In this document: piece after piece, positions 29,930 through 42,489 of the stretch | Layout: each line of letters begins with the position of its first letter | How positions within the stretch are numbered: the stretch's first letter is position 1 | NCBI RefSeq assembly: GCF_901933205.1 | Contig: NC_044572.1 | Coordinates: forward strand, 111,860,965 to 111,924,964 | DNA from: Camarhynchus parvulus | Lineage: Eukaryota; Chordata; Aves; Passeriformes; Thraupidae | Direction: 5' to 3' | Length of the DNA stretch: 64,000 nucleotides | Program-made: the position numbers and the translations under genes | Notes under the pieces: model-generated | Told to the model about the DNA's origin: nothing | The model's input: only the letters and a program-made list of their open reading frames with translations | Database searches by the model: none

Positions 29930-30140
29930 CCTCTAAGGGCTGTAAGGGCAGCGTGTGCCCGGTATCCCGGGCCCGGAGACGCCCCAGCGCCTGCCCGGGA
30001 TGCGGCGCCTCTCCATGGTGCTGAAACATCCCGCCACGGCTTGCGCCACCAGATCCGCGGGCAGACGATTGGCTTTCCTCAAGCAAAAGCTCATTTCGAG
30101 GAGGAAAAGACCACGTCTTTTCCGTATAGCCGGATATTTA
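29930..30140. promoter_or_regulatory. Compact CpG-rich cluster in AT-rich DNA
   Basis: About 19 CpG steps fall between 29,950 and 30,135, including CCCGG sites, CCGCGG and several GCG, while the DNA on both sides has very few. A milder CpG enrichment extends left to about 29,745. In vertebrates such a patch can be an orphan CpG island (alternative promoter or enhancer), an exon of a GC-rich gene or a retroposed GC-rich fragment. A 137-codon open frame (29,955-30,368) crosses it, with no recognisable domain. No TATA box or splice signal could be tied to it. Confidence 0.4.
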
Positions 30141-33100
30141 CAGATGAGGAAGGAAAATATTTGCATAATAGCATCGCAGTTCTTTTTTAATGAGGAAAAG
30201 GTAGCCTATTTTAGTACTGGCAGGAAAATAGCTGTCAGTTCTTCAAGTGAGAGAGTCTCCTTCTTCAAGGCAACCAAGAATCCTCAAGATCTGTCAGATG
30301 TTGAAGTGAAGACAAATTTTCTTGCACGCAACAGGATCTATGGCCATGTCCTCTCTATGCTAGTGTGAGGGTGGTGAGGAAAACAGATCCCTTGTGCCGA
30401 AAGATGAAGCAGAAGCAATCAGAAATGCAATGTTTTTGAGGGATGAACGTATGTAACTCCTTTGTTGCACTCTCTACTAACAGTGAAGAGAGAGTAACTC
30501 CTGCCACTCTTCACCCTTCTCAAGAAAATGTTTCCATTCCAAGAATCAGTGGATATGAGTAAACATGAAGATCAGAGGATGTCTTACTTGTGATGGAAAC
30601 TATCCACTGTACTTAGTGGAGGAATGGGCTGAGGGAGCACAGAGACATTTGGGAAACACTCAGACCATGGCTATACTTTTTCCTATAATATTTTCTCTGT
30701 TTTTAACAAAGTAGAGAGAAAGCCAGCCTAGATCAAACTTAAAGCAAATGCAGTGCACATGAGCTGCTAGCAATCCTTACCATTTAAAACATTTCTTCCC
30801 TATTTTTCATGTCTTTGAATGTATTTTTGGCAGGCAAATTAAAACACCTGGCTTTGCAAATCATAGCAACTTTTGATCCTTTTGTGTTTTAAAGATGGAA
30901 ATAGGATGAGATAGATGCTTCTGTACTGTGGATATGTAGGCAGATCTTTGACTCACTCTCTTAAAAAAAAAAAGAAAAAAAATTTAGAACACCAGAAATC
31001 TCTCTGAAAGCCCTGATACATGAATCCAGAGATGTAAATTGATACAGGTAAAGGAAAAACAGAGACTGAAAAGGTAAAACTGCAGAAAGTGAGCGGTGGG
31101 ATGTTTGAACAAGCTGAGATTTAAAAGAGGATACTAAAAAACAAATAGGAATTTAAGTACACCCCCCTCCATTTTTTTTTAAGAGGGCATTCAGGAAAGG
31201 ATTCCTGCCTTGAGTCATGAAAAGGAGATACAGGCAAAGTAATGAGATGCCTAGTCAGTCTCTAGTTTGCTGTCCTTGCTATATTCAAAACCATCTGCAA
31301 CACCTGGAAATCAAGAGGCCAAAGAGACTGAAAAATGTTAAGAAAGGAAGAGAAAGAAATTATGTCATTTCTTCTCAGAACTGAAATATTGCCATATTCT
31401 TTAAAGCACAGCCACCAAAATGAATCCCACCTCCACTGAGAAATCAAATCAGCTAACACTGACTCATATCCTACTCTTCTTTTCTTATTCTTGATTAGTA
31501 TGAATTGAAGTCTTGATGCAGGAAGAAGTGACATACACAACTCCCCCAAGCTCCAAGCTTGCAGCATTTGTCAGGAGCAGGTGGTGAAAGGAAACCATCT
31601 TTAAAGAAATTTAAATAAATAAAATTCACTGAAATTATACATTTTAGTGGTTAATAATAACAACCAGTGTGTGTATTTACAATTAATATTTGAAAGTATA
31701 ACTATCTTATTATTATTCAAACAACAGCAGAAAACAGCTCACTTGGAGATGTTACTTTTATCAGTGACAATCCTGTGTAATTAACATTTGACATGCTACT
31801 CATAAACAAGAATGGACTGGTTTCTTCCTCAGACTACTTAGCTTTAGCTTTCCACATCTTTATGTTCAGTTTCCTTCCATCACCATGAAGTGGTTATTAA
31901 CCTTTCAGAAATTCTCAGAAGACAATATGGGAATGAAAAGTGGTCCCAGAAATTAATTAAGTGACAGGTGATCTATGAAGATTGCATTGGTAGACCTGAG
32001 ACCAAGACATTCTGTTTCTTCCGTGGATTAACAACAAATTCCTCTGCAGAATGGCCTGGAAAAAATGTACTGATTATGTCCTTGGGCATTTTCTTTCACC
32101 AAGCAGACTCCCTCTTGAAATTTTGAACAGTAATAGGCCACCCATGAATAACTATGGACTGCAGTGCCACAAGTGACTTGTAGGAAATTACACTGGAACT
32201 TGCCAGAGGTATTTGTGCTTCTATGTATTTCCAGGAGGAGTCAGTCAGTTCTGCAATGCCAAAGCTGAACGTTGATACACTCTGATAACACCACATTTTT
32301 TTATGCACACCTGATAGCAAGGTATAAGTGTGAAGTAAACCAGTAGACCATTCAACAAATAAGAAAATGAGTGGGGAAAAGAATACTTACATAGCAAACA
32401 TCCTAGGACTGTGTACACAAAGGGCTCATTGCTAATCTCGTTAGCAATCTTGCACACCTTTTGTAATCTATAAAACAGAATTACCCACAGCAATAGTGAA
32501 TCTCAGTTGCCAGATACCCTCAAAAAACTGCATAAAATTAAATGTAAACTTTCTACTTGAATTTCAGACACTCTACACAGTGAAACTGTTATCTGATGGG
32601 AAATTCATGAAATTATGTTTGCAAGATACAATATTAGATTGTACCTTAGCATAATCAGTGCTCTAGAGGAAAAGTACAAGTGATTAAAGAAATTAAATTT
32701 CTACCAGGAAGTTTTCTACTGGGATGTGGAAGACCAGGAATTTAACTCATTAACTTGGAGGCTATTGTAACTATCACTATAACATAGTCAGAAGTCAGGC
32801 TGTTTCAAACATTTATTGTTCCATTTCTTATTAATATTGATTTAATTCCATATTTTTCACATTTAAGTACATCTCCTAATCATCAGACTAAAGATACTAA
32901 CCTCCCACTTCCAATCCCCCTGTTGTGTGCCCTTGGTTCAAACAACCACTTGGTTCAACCTTTCGGGTATTTGCTAACAAGAAATACACAGGTGTTTCTT
33001 TTGCTTGATAAGTATTTTAATAAAACTTAATATAAATTGTGCCAAACAGCAAGAAAGTTATTGCTATCCGGGTTTCAGTTCCTCAGAAAATATTTGTACA

Positions 33101-35469
33101 ATTATAACCATGTCAGAAGGAGAGGAAATAACTCATCCTCAGATATCCCATGATGACTAAGGTGTCCCTGACGCCTCAAACCCCTCTAAAGGCACAAGGA
33201 AAGATCTTGGCTATGACCAGCCTGAGACAAATTTGAAGATTTATCTCTCCTTTTTAGAACAGAACATTTCAGGTGAATGTAACTCATTGTCTGCTTTGGA
33301 TTTGCTTGATGCAAAGGGGAACAAAAACTCTGCTGTGGTTTAAATCATCCTTTTTTTTACAGTTTGCTTTGATAGTTGAACTAAAACATAAGTTGTTTAT
33401 ATCATTCAAAATCACAATCTTGTTTTTAACTTTAAGAAAAGCTATTTAATTAGAAGAAAAATAATATTACTCTTTTTCTGGAGAAATAAAGTTAAACACT
33501 TGGGCGATACATAAGAGTCCAAATAATATTCACATGCTCTGGATCCATGTGTCAAGGCATACAACATGCAACATGGTATTTTTGTTGCACAGCATGTAAT
33601 AGAAACATGCCTTGCCTACTCCTGTGTCTGTTTAGAAAGCTGTATGTGTAACTTTTGAGGATCAGCCATGGATTCCTACATTCCACCTTCTAATAAGCAT
33701 AAAGGCAAATGGAGATGAGGGCTGCTCCATCTCTTTTCAAACACTAAATCCTCTGATGTGCTGAGCTATGGTGAGAGAGCACCCCAGCTGCTCACAAACA
33801 GTGCTTCTAAATGACGCAGCCAGAAAGTGCCATTGCTTTTTCATGTTAAATCCTGAAAAGCTTCCAAAGCACCAAACTTTGCCCACAGTTTGTGCTTACA
33901 CATCCCTAATGAGATTCACCTTCTCTAATTAAAACACACTGCTTCTTTTCCACTGACTTTAATTGAATTGTCCATTGCACTAGAGAATGCTGAAGTAAGT
34001 TCTGTTTAAGGAATTTCTATTTTGGTTTGGGGTTTTTGTTTGCTTTTTATCCATTTTATCCAAGAACACTTCTATTTTTCAGTGTCTGACAAAACTATAT
34101 TCAGGCTGTGAAGCTGAAGTTAAAAGCAAAGCTTCTGCAGTCTCAGAGAAGAAGGTTGCTTGATGAGAACTGAAAGTATCAATAACAGAATGATGAATCA
34201 AATTATTTTATGTTGTTTAACAATGGGCATATAATAGAAAATTATACTCACAAGCTGAAATATACTAATCCCCAAAGATATAACTCTACTATTAAGCATT
34301 AATAGAAGGTAGAAGGATGGTTCAGATTTTATCTCACACAAGGAAAGCTAAAGAGAGCAAGAAGGGGAATATCTGCCCTCTGCATAAGCATGCCCTACTG
34401 ATTTTTTTCAGTGTAGTTTTGGTTTCATTTATTTCAACATGAAGGAACTCCATGATGTTCAGCTGACAGCGAGAGCATTAACAGAAAATCGTTATATATT
34501 AGAAGACCTTGGGTATGTGTTTTAATGTAGTGCTAAAGAGTAACTGTTAAAAAGACCAGGACATCAAACACTTAATAGATAAAGTGTGTTGCTTTCAAGA
34601 AATTATCACAGCTAGCATTAAAAAGCACTTTGCTACTTACAGGTTGGTGTTGAGCAGTCCCTTGTGTTGTGATACAGTCGATGAAAGTGCTTGCTACACT
34701 CTGAGGAAAATGTGACTGGCCCTGTTTGAAAGTAAGGAGCAGTTAACAGCAAGCTCTCAGTGTCACTGCTCTGCAGCTTCAATGGATGACAGCAACACAT
34801 AGCATTAATTTCATTTTTTTCTTGGCTAAAACTGAATTAGTCTTTTACTATATCTTAAACAATTATGATGCAACAGAAGTATAATAATGTTAGTGAAATA
34901 ACACAAAGAAATTCTTTTGCTGTGCCTTTATGCTCATGATATAAAAGCCAGAAAAATGACACATTAAAATGACTGGCTGGTTTAGCCTTGAAATTCCAGT
35001 AATTCAAAATTAGCAGTAAAATTTCTTATATGGTGAAAAGTAGAATGACAATTACAGTCTTATTTAGTTTGTTCAATAGTTGTCTGTAGTCTAATGTAGA
35101 AGGAATAATGCACCTGGACTGAGGATAGTATTTGTAAATATAAATAAAAGCAACATTCTAAGCAAATATGAGTTTCTAACCCCTGGAAAGATGAAGTACT
35201 TTCATGTACTAATGCTTTTAATTTGCACATAGATGGTTTATAAAATTCTTAATATACAGTGTAGGTGTTGAGGGGAAAAAAATGACAGCTGAATAGCATC
35301 TAGGAACCTGATCTCCTGTTAAAATAATCCTAGTAAAAAGCATACAATGTGAAGAATTCAGGATATGTTTCATCTTTGGCAAGACAAATCCCTCCATTTC
35401 CAGGATATAGTGTGCTGCTCTCTTCTTTGGATATACAGTGCCATCTGTTTACATTAATATTTGATTTAA
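30141..35469. other. Non-coding AT-rich DNA
   Basis: No supportable gene. Only an A-rich tract at 30,963 stands out. Confidence 0.65.
30963..30982 (+). repeat. A-rich homopolymer tract
   Basis: Eleven A, one G and eight A. No retroposon body is recognisable on the left side. Confidence 0.9.
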
Positions 35470-35560
35470 AAAGTGTCCCTGCTTGTAGCCAGGGAGTTGG
35501 AACTAGATGAGCTTTAAGGTTCCTTACAACCCAAACCATTCTATGGGTCTATTTTTCTAT
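35470..35560 (+). mobile_element. CR1-type LINE 3' end fragment
   Basis: The plus strand reads GTTGGAACTAGATGAGCTTT, then AAGGTTCCTTACAACCCAAACC, then ATTCTATGGGTCTA. This is the characteristic 3' terminal region of avian CR1 elements (TTGGACTAGATGATCTTTAAGGTCC... ending in ATTCTATG repeats), with point changes. Only the last hundred bases are present, as is normal for CR1 because most copies are strongly 5'-truncated. Confidence 0.85.
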
Positions 35561-36590
35561 AAAACATGGTTTAACTGTAACAAGTTGCCAAAGACCCCTT
35601 CCAAAATTGCTGATGGCCCCAGAAAGTATTACTGCTGACATTCAAGTTGAAAAGGAGAGCAAAAATGTAATATTTGCATCCTGTAACCTGCTTAGCAAGA
35701 CTGTCACTGACAGCTGGGGATGAGTATCCTGTGGTTTGGACAGAAAACATTGACATAAACTGACGTTAAGTGAATAAGGCTAAATTGAAATGTAAATTTA
35801 GTGCAAGTAGGAATCCTGAATAAGAATAGCTTGCTTCAAGCAATGTTACAAAATGATTCACATGAAGCAGACTTTGTTGACCAACTTTCCCTTCAGAGGA
35901 AATCAAGAGGCATTTCTGGGGAAAAAAATACTTGTTTCATAACTTGAAAGATGGTTTATGGGCCTGGTAAAATACATCAAGCTAATTCTCTCTGGATAGT
36001 GAAGCCAAACCAGCATGAGCTCCAGAGAGGATTCCTCTCTATGACAGTGAACATACTTGAAGATTAGATTTATTTTACAGTAGTAGATGAATTTCAGTAG
36101 ATTTTTTCAGCCACAAATAAGCTTTTCAACAAACTGGAAGAGCAGCCTTTGCAAGTCTGAACTGGAATATTGTTGCCATTTTTTTTATCTGAGTGAGGAA
36201 TTAGGCTCAAGGAAAAGTATGTAATTTGAAATTATCCAGCATATATGGAGACAACACTGGCTTTTATCACTAAATAAATTCCATGTCCCTTCAGATAGTA
36301 TATGGTTTTCTAGCTCTCTTCCCTGTCATCAAAAATAGGCTGTTAATTTTATTGTGCCTTACAAAACACTCTGTGTCAGCTGGCTTTCCAAGCTAAATTG
36401 ATAGATTACTTTATGACTCACAAGATTATTTATGATTTTTCCTATAGTCAAGGACTGTTACATATGGTTCTTATTTGGCTTCAAAATGTGTCTATCATTC
36501 CTGGCATATGAGAAGTGTGCAGTAATTTTCTTAACCCTGAAACTGTAAAGATAATGTACTATAAAGATAATATTGATTTCAGCTTCTCTC

Positions 36591-36606
36591 TTTTTTTTTT
36601 TTTTTT
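36591..36606 (+). repeat. Poly-T tract
   Basis: Sixteen consecutive T, preceded by a CTTCTCTC pyrimidine stretch. It could be a simple homopolymer or the tail of a minus-strand retroposed fragment; no recognisable body adjoins it. Confidence 0.9.
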
Positions 36607-36849
36607 ACAACTTCATTAGTTTAGGATGTCCTAATTCTGAACTAGTAAGGACTGTAATCAAACAGTTTAATTAATGAAGGCTGCTAGAATATTATGATTG
36701 GAAAAGAATTTTAAAAAAGCAAAGTTCCACTGTATTTTAAGAAAATGCCTATGGATTACAGGATCTAGTGAAACTATGAAAAATAAAATAAAGTATAAAA
36801 CAACAACAGGCAAAAAACTCCACCACTGAAGATCTTAAAATATATTTTA

Positions 36850-36905
36850 AAAAAGAGTGAAAGAAAGAGAGGAAAAGAGAGAGAGAGAGAATCAGGGAGA
36901 AAAAG

Positions 36906-36976
<71 letters not shown>

Positions 36977-37003
36977 AAAGAAAGAAAAGGAAAGAAAGAA
37001 ACT
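36850..37003 (+). repeat. Purine-rich tract with GATA microsatellite
   Basis: An almost pure-purine plus strand (GAAAGAAAGAGAGG, then GAGAGAGAGAGA) runs into a perfect (GATA)n array at 36,907-36,976, about 17 units. It then returns to AAAGAAAGAAAAGG-type purines. GATA arrays are length-polymorphic. The flanking AG tracts are homopurine and could form triplex DNA. Confidence 0.97.
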
Positions 37004-40000
37004 AACTGTAGGCAGAAATTCTTAGCCAACAAATACACTTTCAGTATTTTGGAATGATCCTGCTTTCCTCATTCATTCCAACTAATCCTACTCAAGGAAT
37101 TTTAGCAATTTTGATGGCAATTAAATTAAATTGATGCAGAAAAGGACTATTAATTTAATGAATGGGTCCAAAGACAGGACTTCAACTATTTCTTTTCTCT
37201 TTTTCTCTTCTATGATTTACCACTCTCACAATAACTTCTGTAAAACTCATGGTTGTTTTTCCTTGGTTTTGAGTAATGAAACTCAATCTGTATTCATTAC
37301 TTAGTTTCCCCAGATTCTTATGTTGAGCTTTTTATGGTAGCTGAGGAGTTTCCAAAGCTAAAAATGAAAAGGAAATGGATTAAGTACTAACATAAACAAA
37401 TCTCTCTAGTCTGTTCTTCCCGGGAGAGGAATATTCAGTGTCCGTCTGTCACATGGCATAGCACAGTTTGAAGCTTTATGTTAATTTCTTTCTCATATGG
37501 GCTGAAAATGATCAGGTTCACAATTACTCTCGTTTACTGCAAGGGTGAAGGGCCAGCTGGCTCTGGCACATTTCCTGTAGATTCTGTTGGGTTGGAGGGA
37601 GCCATTGGCAGAAAGATCCTTAAAGTTGTGCTTATCCCAAGGCTTGGAATACACTTCCCCCATGCAAAAGAAACAACAAATACCTTCCTTTCTTGTCAAG
37701 CCCTGCCTGAAATTTCCAGCATTGAGGAAATGCATAATTATTTCCAATTCTCTTTTTCATGCTCCAATGTCCAACTATTTCTCTAGCTTTTAGTTTCAAT
37801 AGTTAAAAAAAAACTGAAAATCACTACGAGATTTGCAGTATCACACTCTGAGACCTTCACTTTTCTGAGTTACAGAAGTCTGGAATTGGAGAGCAAAGAA
37901 CCAGCGCAAACACTGTGTCATTGGCAACTCATGTTGCATATATTCAGAGGGTATTATATTTTTCTCAGTAGTTACAATACAGTCCCAAAGTTAAATGCAT
38001 TATACAACTCCACCTCAGTTTTCAAGTACTTGGTTGTAATCATCATAGACGTTCATACTTGAAACAGCAAGTTATCTTTTATATTTCATTTACATTAATT
38101 TAATTCTTCCTTGTTCTATCTGTTTCTAAGTATCCGCACATAGACATCATGAGACAGATGCAAAAAATCTTCCCTGATTTGGTAAAAATTTACTTGGCCA
38201 CAAAGGACTGTTTCTTAAGAATATGTGCAGTCCAATGAGAAGTTCTAAAATTAGTGAATGTGAAAATAAATATGGAAAGCACAATAAGAGAATAAAAGTT
38301 AAACAATGACTTTTAAATAATGTTTTAACTTACCACAATTTGAAAGTTATTTTAGACCAGATAGTTCGGTTGATTATTCAATGAAACTAGAATTCTTCAA
38401 AAATTTCTATTTCTAAAATATGCATATTTAACTTCAGAAATGATAGCCTCAGAAATGTTGAGCCTCAAAAAAATTAGTGGCGTGACATTTGTAGCTACAT
38501 AGAATATGCACATGTGGGAAATCACAAGCAGGTGCCTTACCTGTAAAATGTTTTATGAACTTGTCTTTTAGACTGGAATCTCTTGGAAAAATTTCTGAGG
38601 AGAGAAGAAAAAAAATTATATTTATGTAGCCTAGGAATTACAATAAAAGCTCTGAAAGCATAATATGCCAAGATGTCTGATGTACAGAGACCAAATAGAT
38701 TCCCAAATTAACTATACTATTAATTTTCATAGTTGTAGGGGTGTGGGCATGTAAACAACATTGTGAAGTATTTCAGGTAATTCCCAGATGAATACTAAGT
38801 GGTCATCCTATGACACACAATCATTTTCTGACACTGATTTCTGCCCATCTTAGGTCTGAGTGGGGCTGTAAGCACAGAAAGATTGCAAATAATATAAATA
38901 TAAATTATCACACTTACAAGTATGTAAGTACCTGAAGAAATTATGTACAATACTTAGAGAAATACAAACTAAATATTACTTTTTCGATTTTGAAATAACA
39001 AGTGCTTGAAGAGAAAATTCTACAAATCACCTAAAATAGACATGGGCCATGCACATTTTCACTGCAATATTAGTAAAAAAATGGTCCTCCTCTCTTGCGA
39101 AAAGTGCTGTGAATTTTAAAATATTCCCTTTCTATTTATGGCATTTTTTTCCCAGAAAGTACAAGAGAGTAGAAGCCTCTAGTAGAACACACAAAAGAAT
39201 CACAAAGAACAGAAAATGGAAATAACACAAAAAGATAAACTTCCTTTTTCTTTCTTTTCCTCTTCTTTTCAATGGGATGCTGCCTCTGGCTGACAGCAGA
39301 AACATTTGATGCGAGTAAGTACCTTCAGAACCAGTACAACTGCCCCTAGTCTCATGAATTTTCCACTGAAAAAACTATATCAATATTTTTGGGTACCTGC
39401 AGTTATTACTGGAGACAGTAACAAGCTGCCTGTTACGTCAAATTCAAAGAACCTCCCCTGGCAGTAAGACAAGGAACATTGCTAACTTGCAGGATTGGGA
39501 CCTGCAGTTAAACACATTTATTCACTAAAAGTATTTCCTTATATCTAAAGTAATTTTAAATCTTTCTACTCTCCTAATTTTTTTTTTTCAATTCCCAATC
39601 TGAGTTAACATTTAGCTCAGAAGAGAGCTAGCTTCCTTTCATACTATAGGAAGATGTTGGTTATCTGCCAAGATAAATTCTTACCACTGGCTTTAGGCAG
39701 TTTCTCAGAGGTCACATGGGTGTATTTTTAGGCTGGGATTTTAAGATAAAATGCCCAAATCTTACTGCAACTCGCCAAGGTTAGGAAACCTACTTTACTT
39801 AAGATTCCTTGAATATATCAGTTTTAACTAATTTCTTATCTCATTGCAGAAAAAATGCTACCCCTTCTCCAATAAACTTAGAATTTTACTGATAAGAAAT
39901 GTCAGGTAGTTTAAGATTGTACAGAATTAGGAACATAAAGAAGCAAAATAGGGAAACAATTGGTGTGAGTTTTGAATGAGATGTCTCAAGTGGGGAAGTA

Positions 40001-40132
40001 CTGATGAATAATCACTACCTGGTAGTAGTGTTAGGGTAGGGTAGGAACTGACCATCCTTGCTCTGACAAAGAGCACGTAGATACAGATACTTACAAAGTG
40101 CATAGAATTTCCTGTGGGAACAGTAGCTGCTT

Positions 40133-40171
40133 TTTGCCCCATAAAATTCTCTATTTGCCCCATAAAATTCT
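40133..40171 (+). repeat. Direct repeat, 18-base unit, period 21
   Basis: TTTGCCCCATAAAATTCT occurs at 40,133-40,150 and again without change at 40,154-40,171, separated by CTA. This is a recent local duplication just left of the GC-enriched patch. Confidence 0.95.
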
Positions 40172-40239
40172 TTAGGAAAAGCCTGTATACAGCCAAAACC
40201 CCACCTCTTAATGGCCAGAAGGTGAAACAGGAGGACAGA

Positions 40240-40800
40240 TTGATGCCCTGTCAAGGAGCTATGCACTGCAAGTATAAAATTGCAGCTGTAGCTGTGTTGG
40301 GAAGCCTGACAAGGGGCAGAGTCTGCTTTCCACATTGTGAGTAATCCACAGTGGCCCAGGGTTCACACCAGCCTGCCCCAACAGGGAAATCTAGGTCACT
40401 TGTGTGTTGAAAAGCAGCCGAGTGTCGCTGCCGGCGTGCCTGCTGCTCCCCTGCTGCGGCTGCTGTCCCTCCGGGCAGCAATCAGCTTTTCACCATGTGC
40501 CGTGCTTCAGCTTCCTTCAAGGGCTCCTTTGCTTAACAGTACAGTGCATGTGCTGGGTGAAACACAATCAGTGAGCGCCCAGCCCGGCACAAAAACAACC
40601 TAAGCTCATTTGTATGGCAATCACAGGCAGCACAGGTTACTGGAACGCTTCTGGCTCTAATGGCAGAGGCAACTCCCCCTGAACTATGAATTGCCCAGCA
40701 CAAGCACAAGCACAAGCACATTTTCTCCCCTCTTCCAGCAGCATAGCCAAGCCCTTCTGTCTGTACATAACCGCGAGTTAGAGGTCTCAAAGGACTTAGC
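40240..40800. promoter_or_regulatory. GC- and CpG-enriched patch, possible orphan island or old mobile element
   Basis: CpG density is highest at about 40,408-40,465 (six CpG within CCGAGTGTCG, GCCGGCG, GCGG and CCGGG contexts), with further CpG at 40,499, 40,575, 40,586, 40,645 and 40,770. A TATA-like TATAAAA lies at 40,273-40,279, about 130 bases to the left. No frame in it has a recognisable product. It may be a regulatory patch or a decayed LTR; the sequence does not decide. Confidence 0.3.
40697..40720 (+). repeat. Perfect (AGCACA)4 tandem repeat
   Basis: Four exact copies of the hexamer AGCACA lie within the GC-enriched patch at 40,240-40,800. Such short arrays arise by replication slippage. 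Confidence 0.95.
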
Positions 40801-42489
40801 ATTTCAATCAAACTAATGAACATCTTTGAATAGAATATGTGTCACTGACTCCTGATGACACTGCAGCCAGAAGCAGGACATCAAGTCCATACATACTTCT
40901 GACAAGCTCTTCCATAGAGCAGCAAAAAATCATCATGAAAAAGCCCCTGCACTAGCTTTTTCTGGCTTCTAAAAAGTTCTTAGTTGCTCCAGTCATACTT
41001 TATGTGTTATCTATCACCTATTAAGGTGCCCATTTTCACAACAAAAGCTCATATCCTTACAATGCAAGTTAAATTCCTTTGACATACTAATTTCACAAAA
41101 GAAAAGCAGAAGCATTAATATAATAAGATAGATCGGCAAAGTATTGCTAAAATCAAAACACTTCAAAGGCACACTGTGAAAAACTAAAAAAGAAACAGGA
41201 AAATGAAAAAATAAAATGTTTTACGTGCAAAACCCACATAAATGGGAAATATTGAGTGGAGAGAGCTTACACAATCCACTCTTCCCTCAAGACCATGTTA
41301 CACAAACAATTAAAATACAGTCAGTATATATCCTATGGGATATAGTAACATTGGTTTTAATCAGCTGGGAGAATATTTAGACTGTGGCGTTCTTGTGCCC
41401 AGGCTTACAAAGTTTGCACTGCTCACCACAGAGTACATCTGGGTTAAAAAGCACTTGAGCCATTGACTCTCTGTTTGTTCTGGGCATAATCTCAGTTTAT
41501 AATCATAAATAACATTAGTTCTAGGATTTATTTCTTATCTACATTAGGACTTCAATGTGTATCCTTTGATATGTATCCTTTGATATTTACTCATCCAGGA
41601 CAAAATATTGCCTGTCCTTCCACAGACAGCACTGGCCATGGGCAACTATTAAATGGTGCTAAGATGGATTTGCTATTGGCTCTTCTGTCCAAAATAGCAG
41701 AAATATTTATGGTAGACTCTAGGGACAAGACAAATTTTGAGGGTTTTCCAGCTCTGCTTCACAGATAGAATGGTTAACTGTATAATGCAAAGTTGGTTCT
41801 AAACCAATCCATACTGTTAGTTCTATCAAGCTAGGACATTTCATGGCTTTAGGTAAGAGGTTACTAGATCTGCCTGAGTTTTATCCCAGCTGGGATAAAT
41901 GTGATGATGGAGAGAGTTAGCCAGGTCCAAGCTAGGAATCAGTAAGCAACACCTGATCCAGCTCCCCTCTCTCAAATTTTGTTATAAACTTTCCAAAGTT
42001 GATTAACCACTGTTGTAAAGCTAATTCCCCAGAAGATTATTCTTTCAGTTGTTATTCAGTACTCAGCAGCTGACAGGAATGTTTAATTTTTCACTAATTT
42101 GGGTGAAATTACAAAAAGCTCTGAGATTAAATAAACTACAGCCTGGTCTCAGGTTTGTCCTCAGCTTGCAACTTAAAACATAGTTGCTCCACCTTCAATG
42201 GTCTTCTCACCTTTCTGTGCCTTCAGTTTCTCTGTGTTTTGTCTGTTCAGACTGCAAAGTTGTGACAGCACATGCTGATTTTTACCCTGTGTTTGCACTG
42301 TCTCCTGAATCATGTCACCATAATTGTGCCAGGAACATTCATGTCTTAATGGAGTACAAACAAAAAGAACTGTGATCGCAGCGCAGAAATAAGCCAACTC
42401 CACACAACAGTTTGTTGACTTGGAACACAAAACTTCCACATCCTCAGGCAGAAAATTCAAGATCTCCATTTGTTTATGCTGCCAACAGA

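Larger units (their letters stand above)
37004..42489. other. Non-coding DNA around the GC-enriched patch
   Basis: AT-rich on both sides of the GC-enriched patch at 40,240-40,800. No gene seen. A short duplication of TATCCTTTGATAT lies near 41,560-41,587. Confidence 0.6.

Noticed and set aside
29955..30368. 137-codon plus-strand frame
   Set aside because: It is open largely because of the CpG-rich patch. No domain, signal peptide or splice context. The CpG patch itself is reported.
36850..37003. Considered as a CRISPR-like array
   Set aside because: It is a tetranucleotide microsatellite with no spacers, in vertebrate DNA.
37478..37786. 102-codon plus-strand frame with overlapping minus frame
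   Set aside because: No family resemblance. The GTTGGGTTGGAGGG stretch briefly suggested a CR1 end but does not continue as one.
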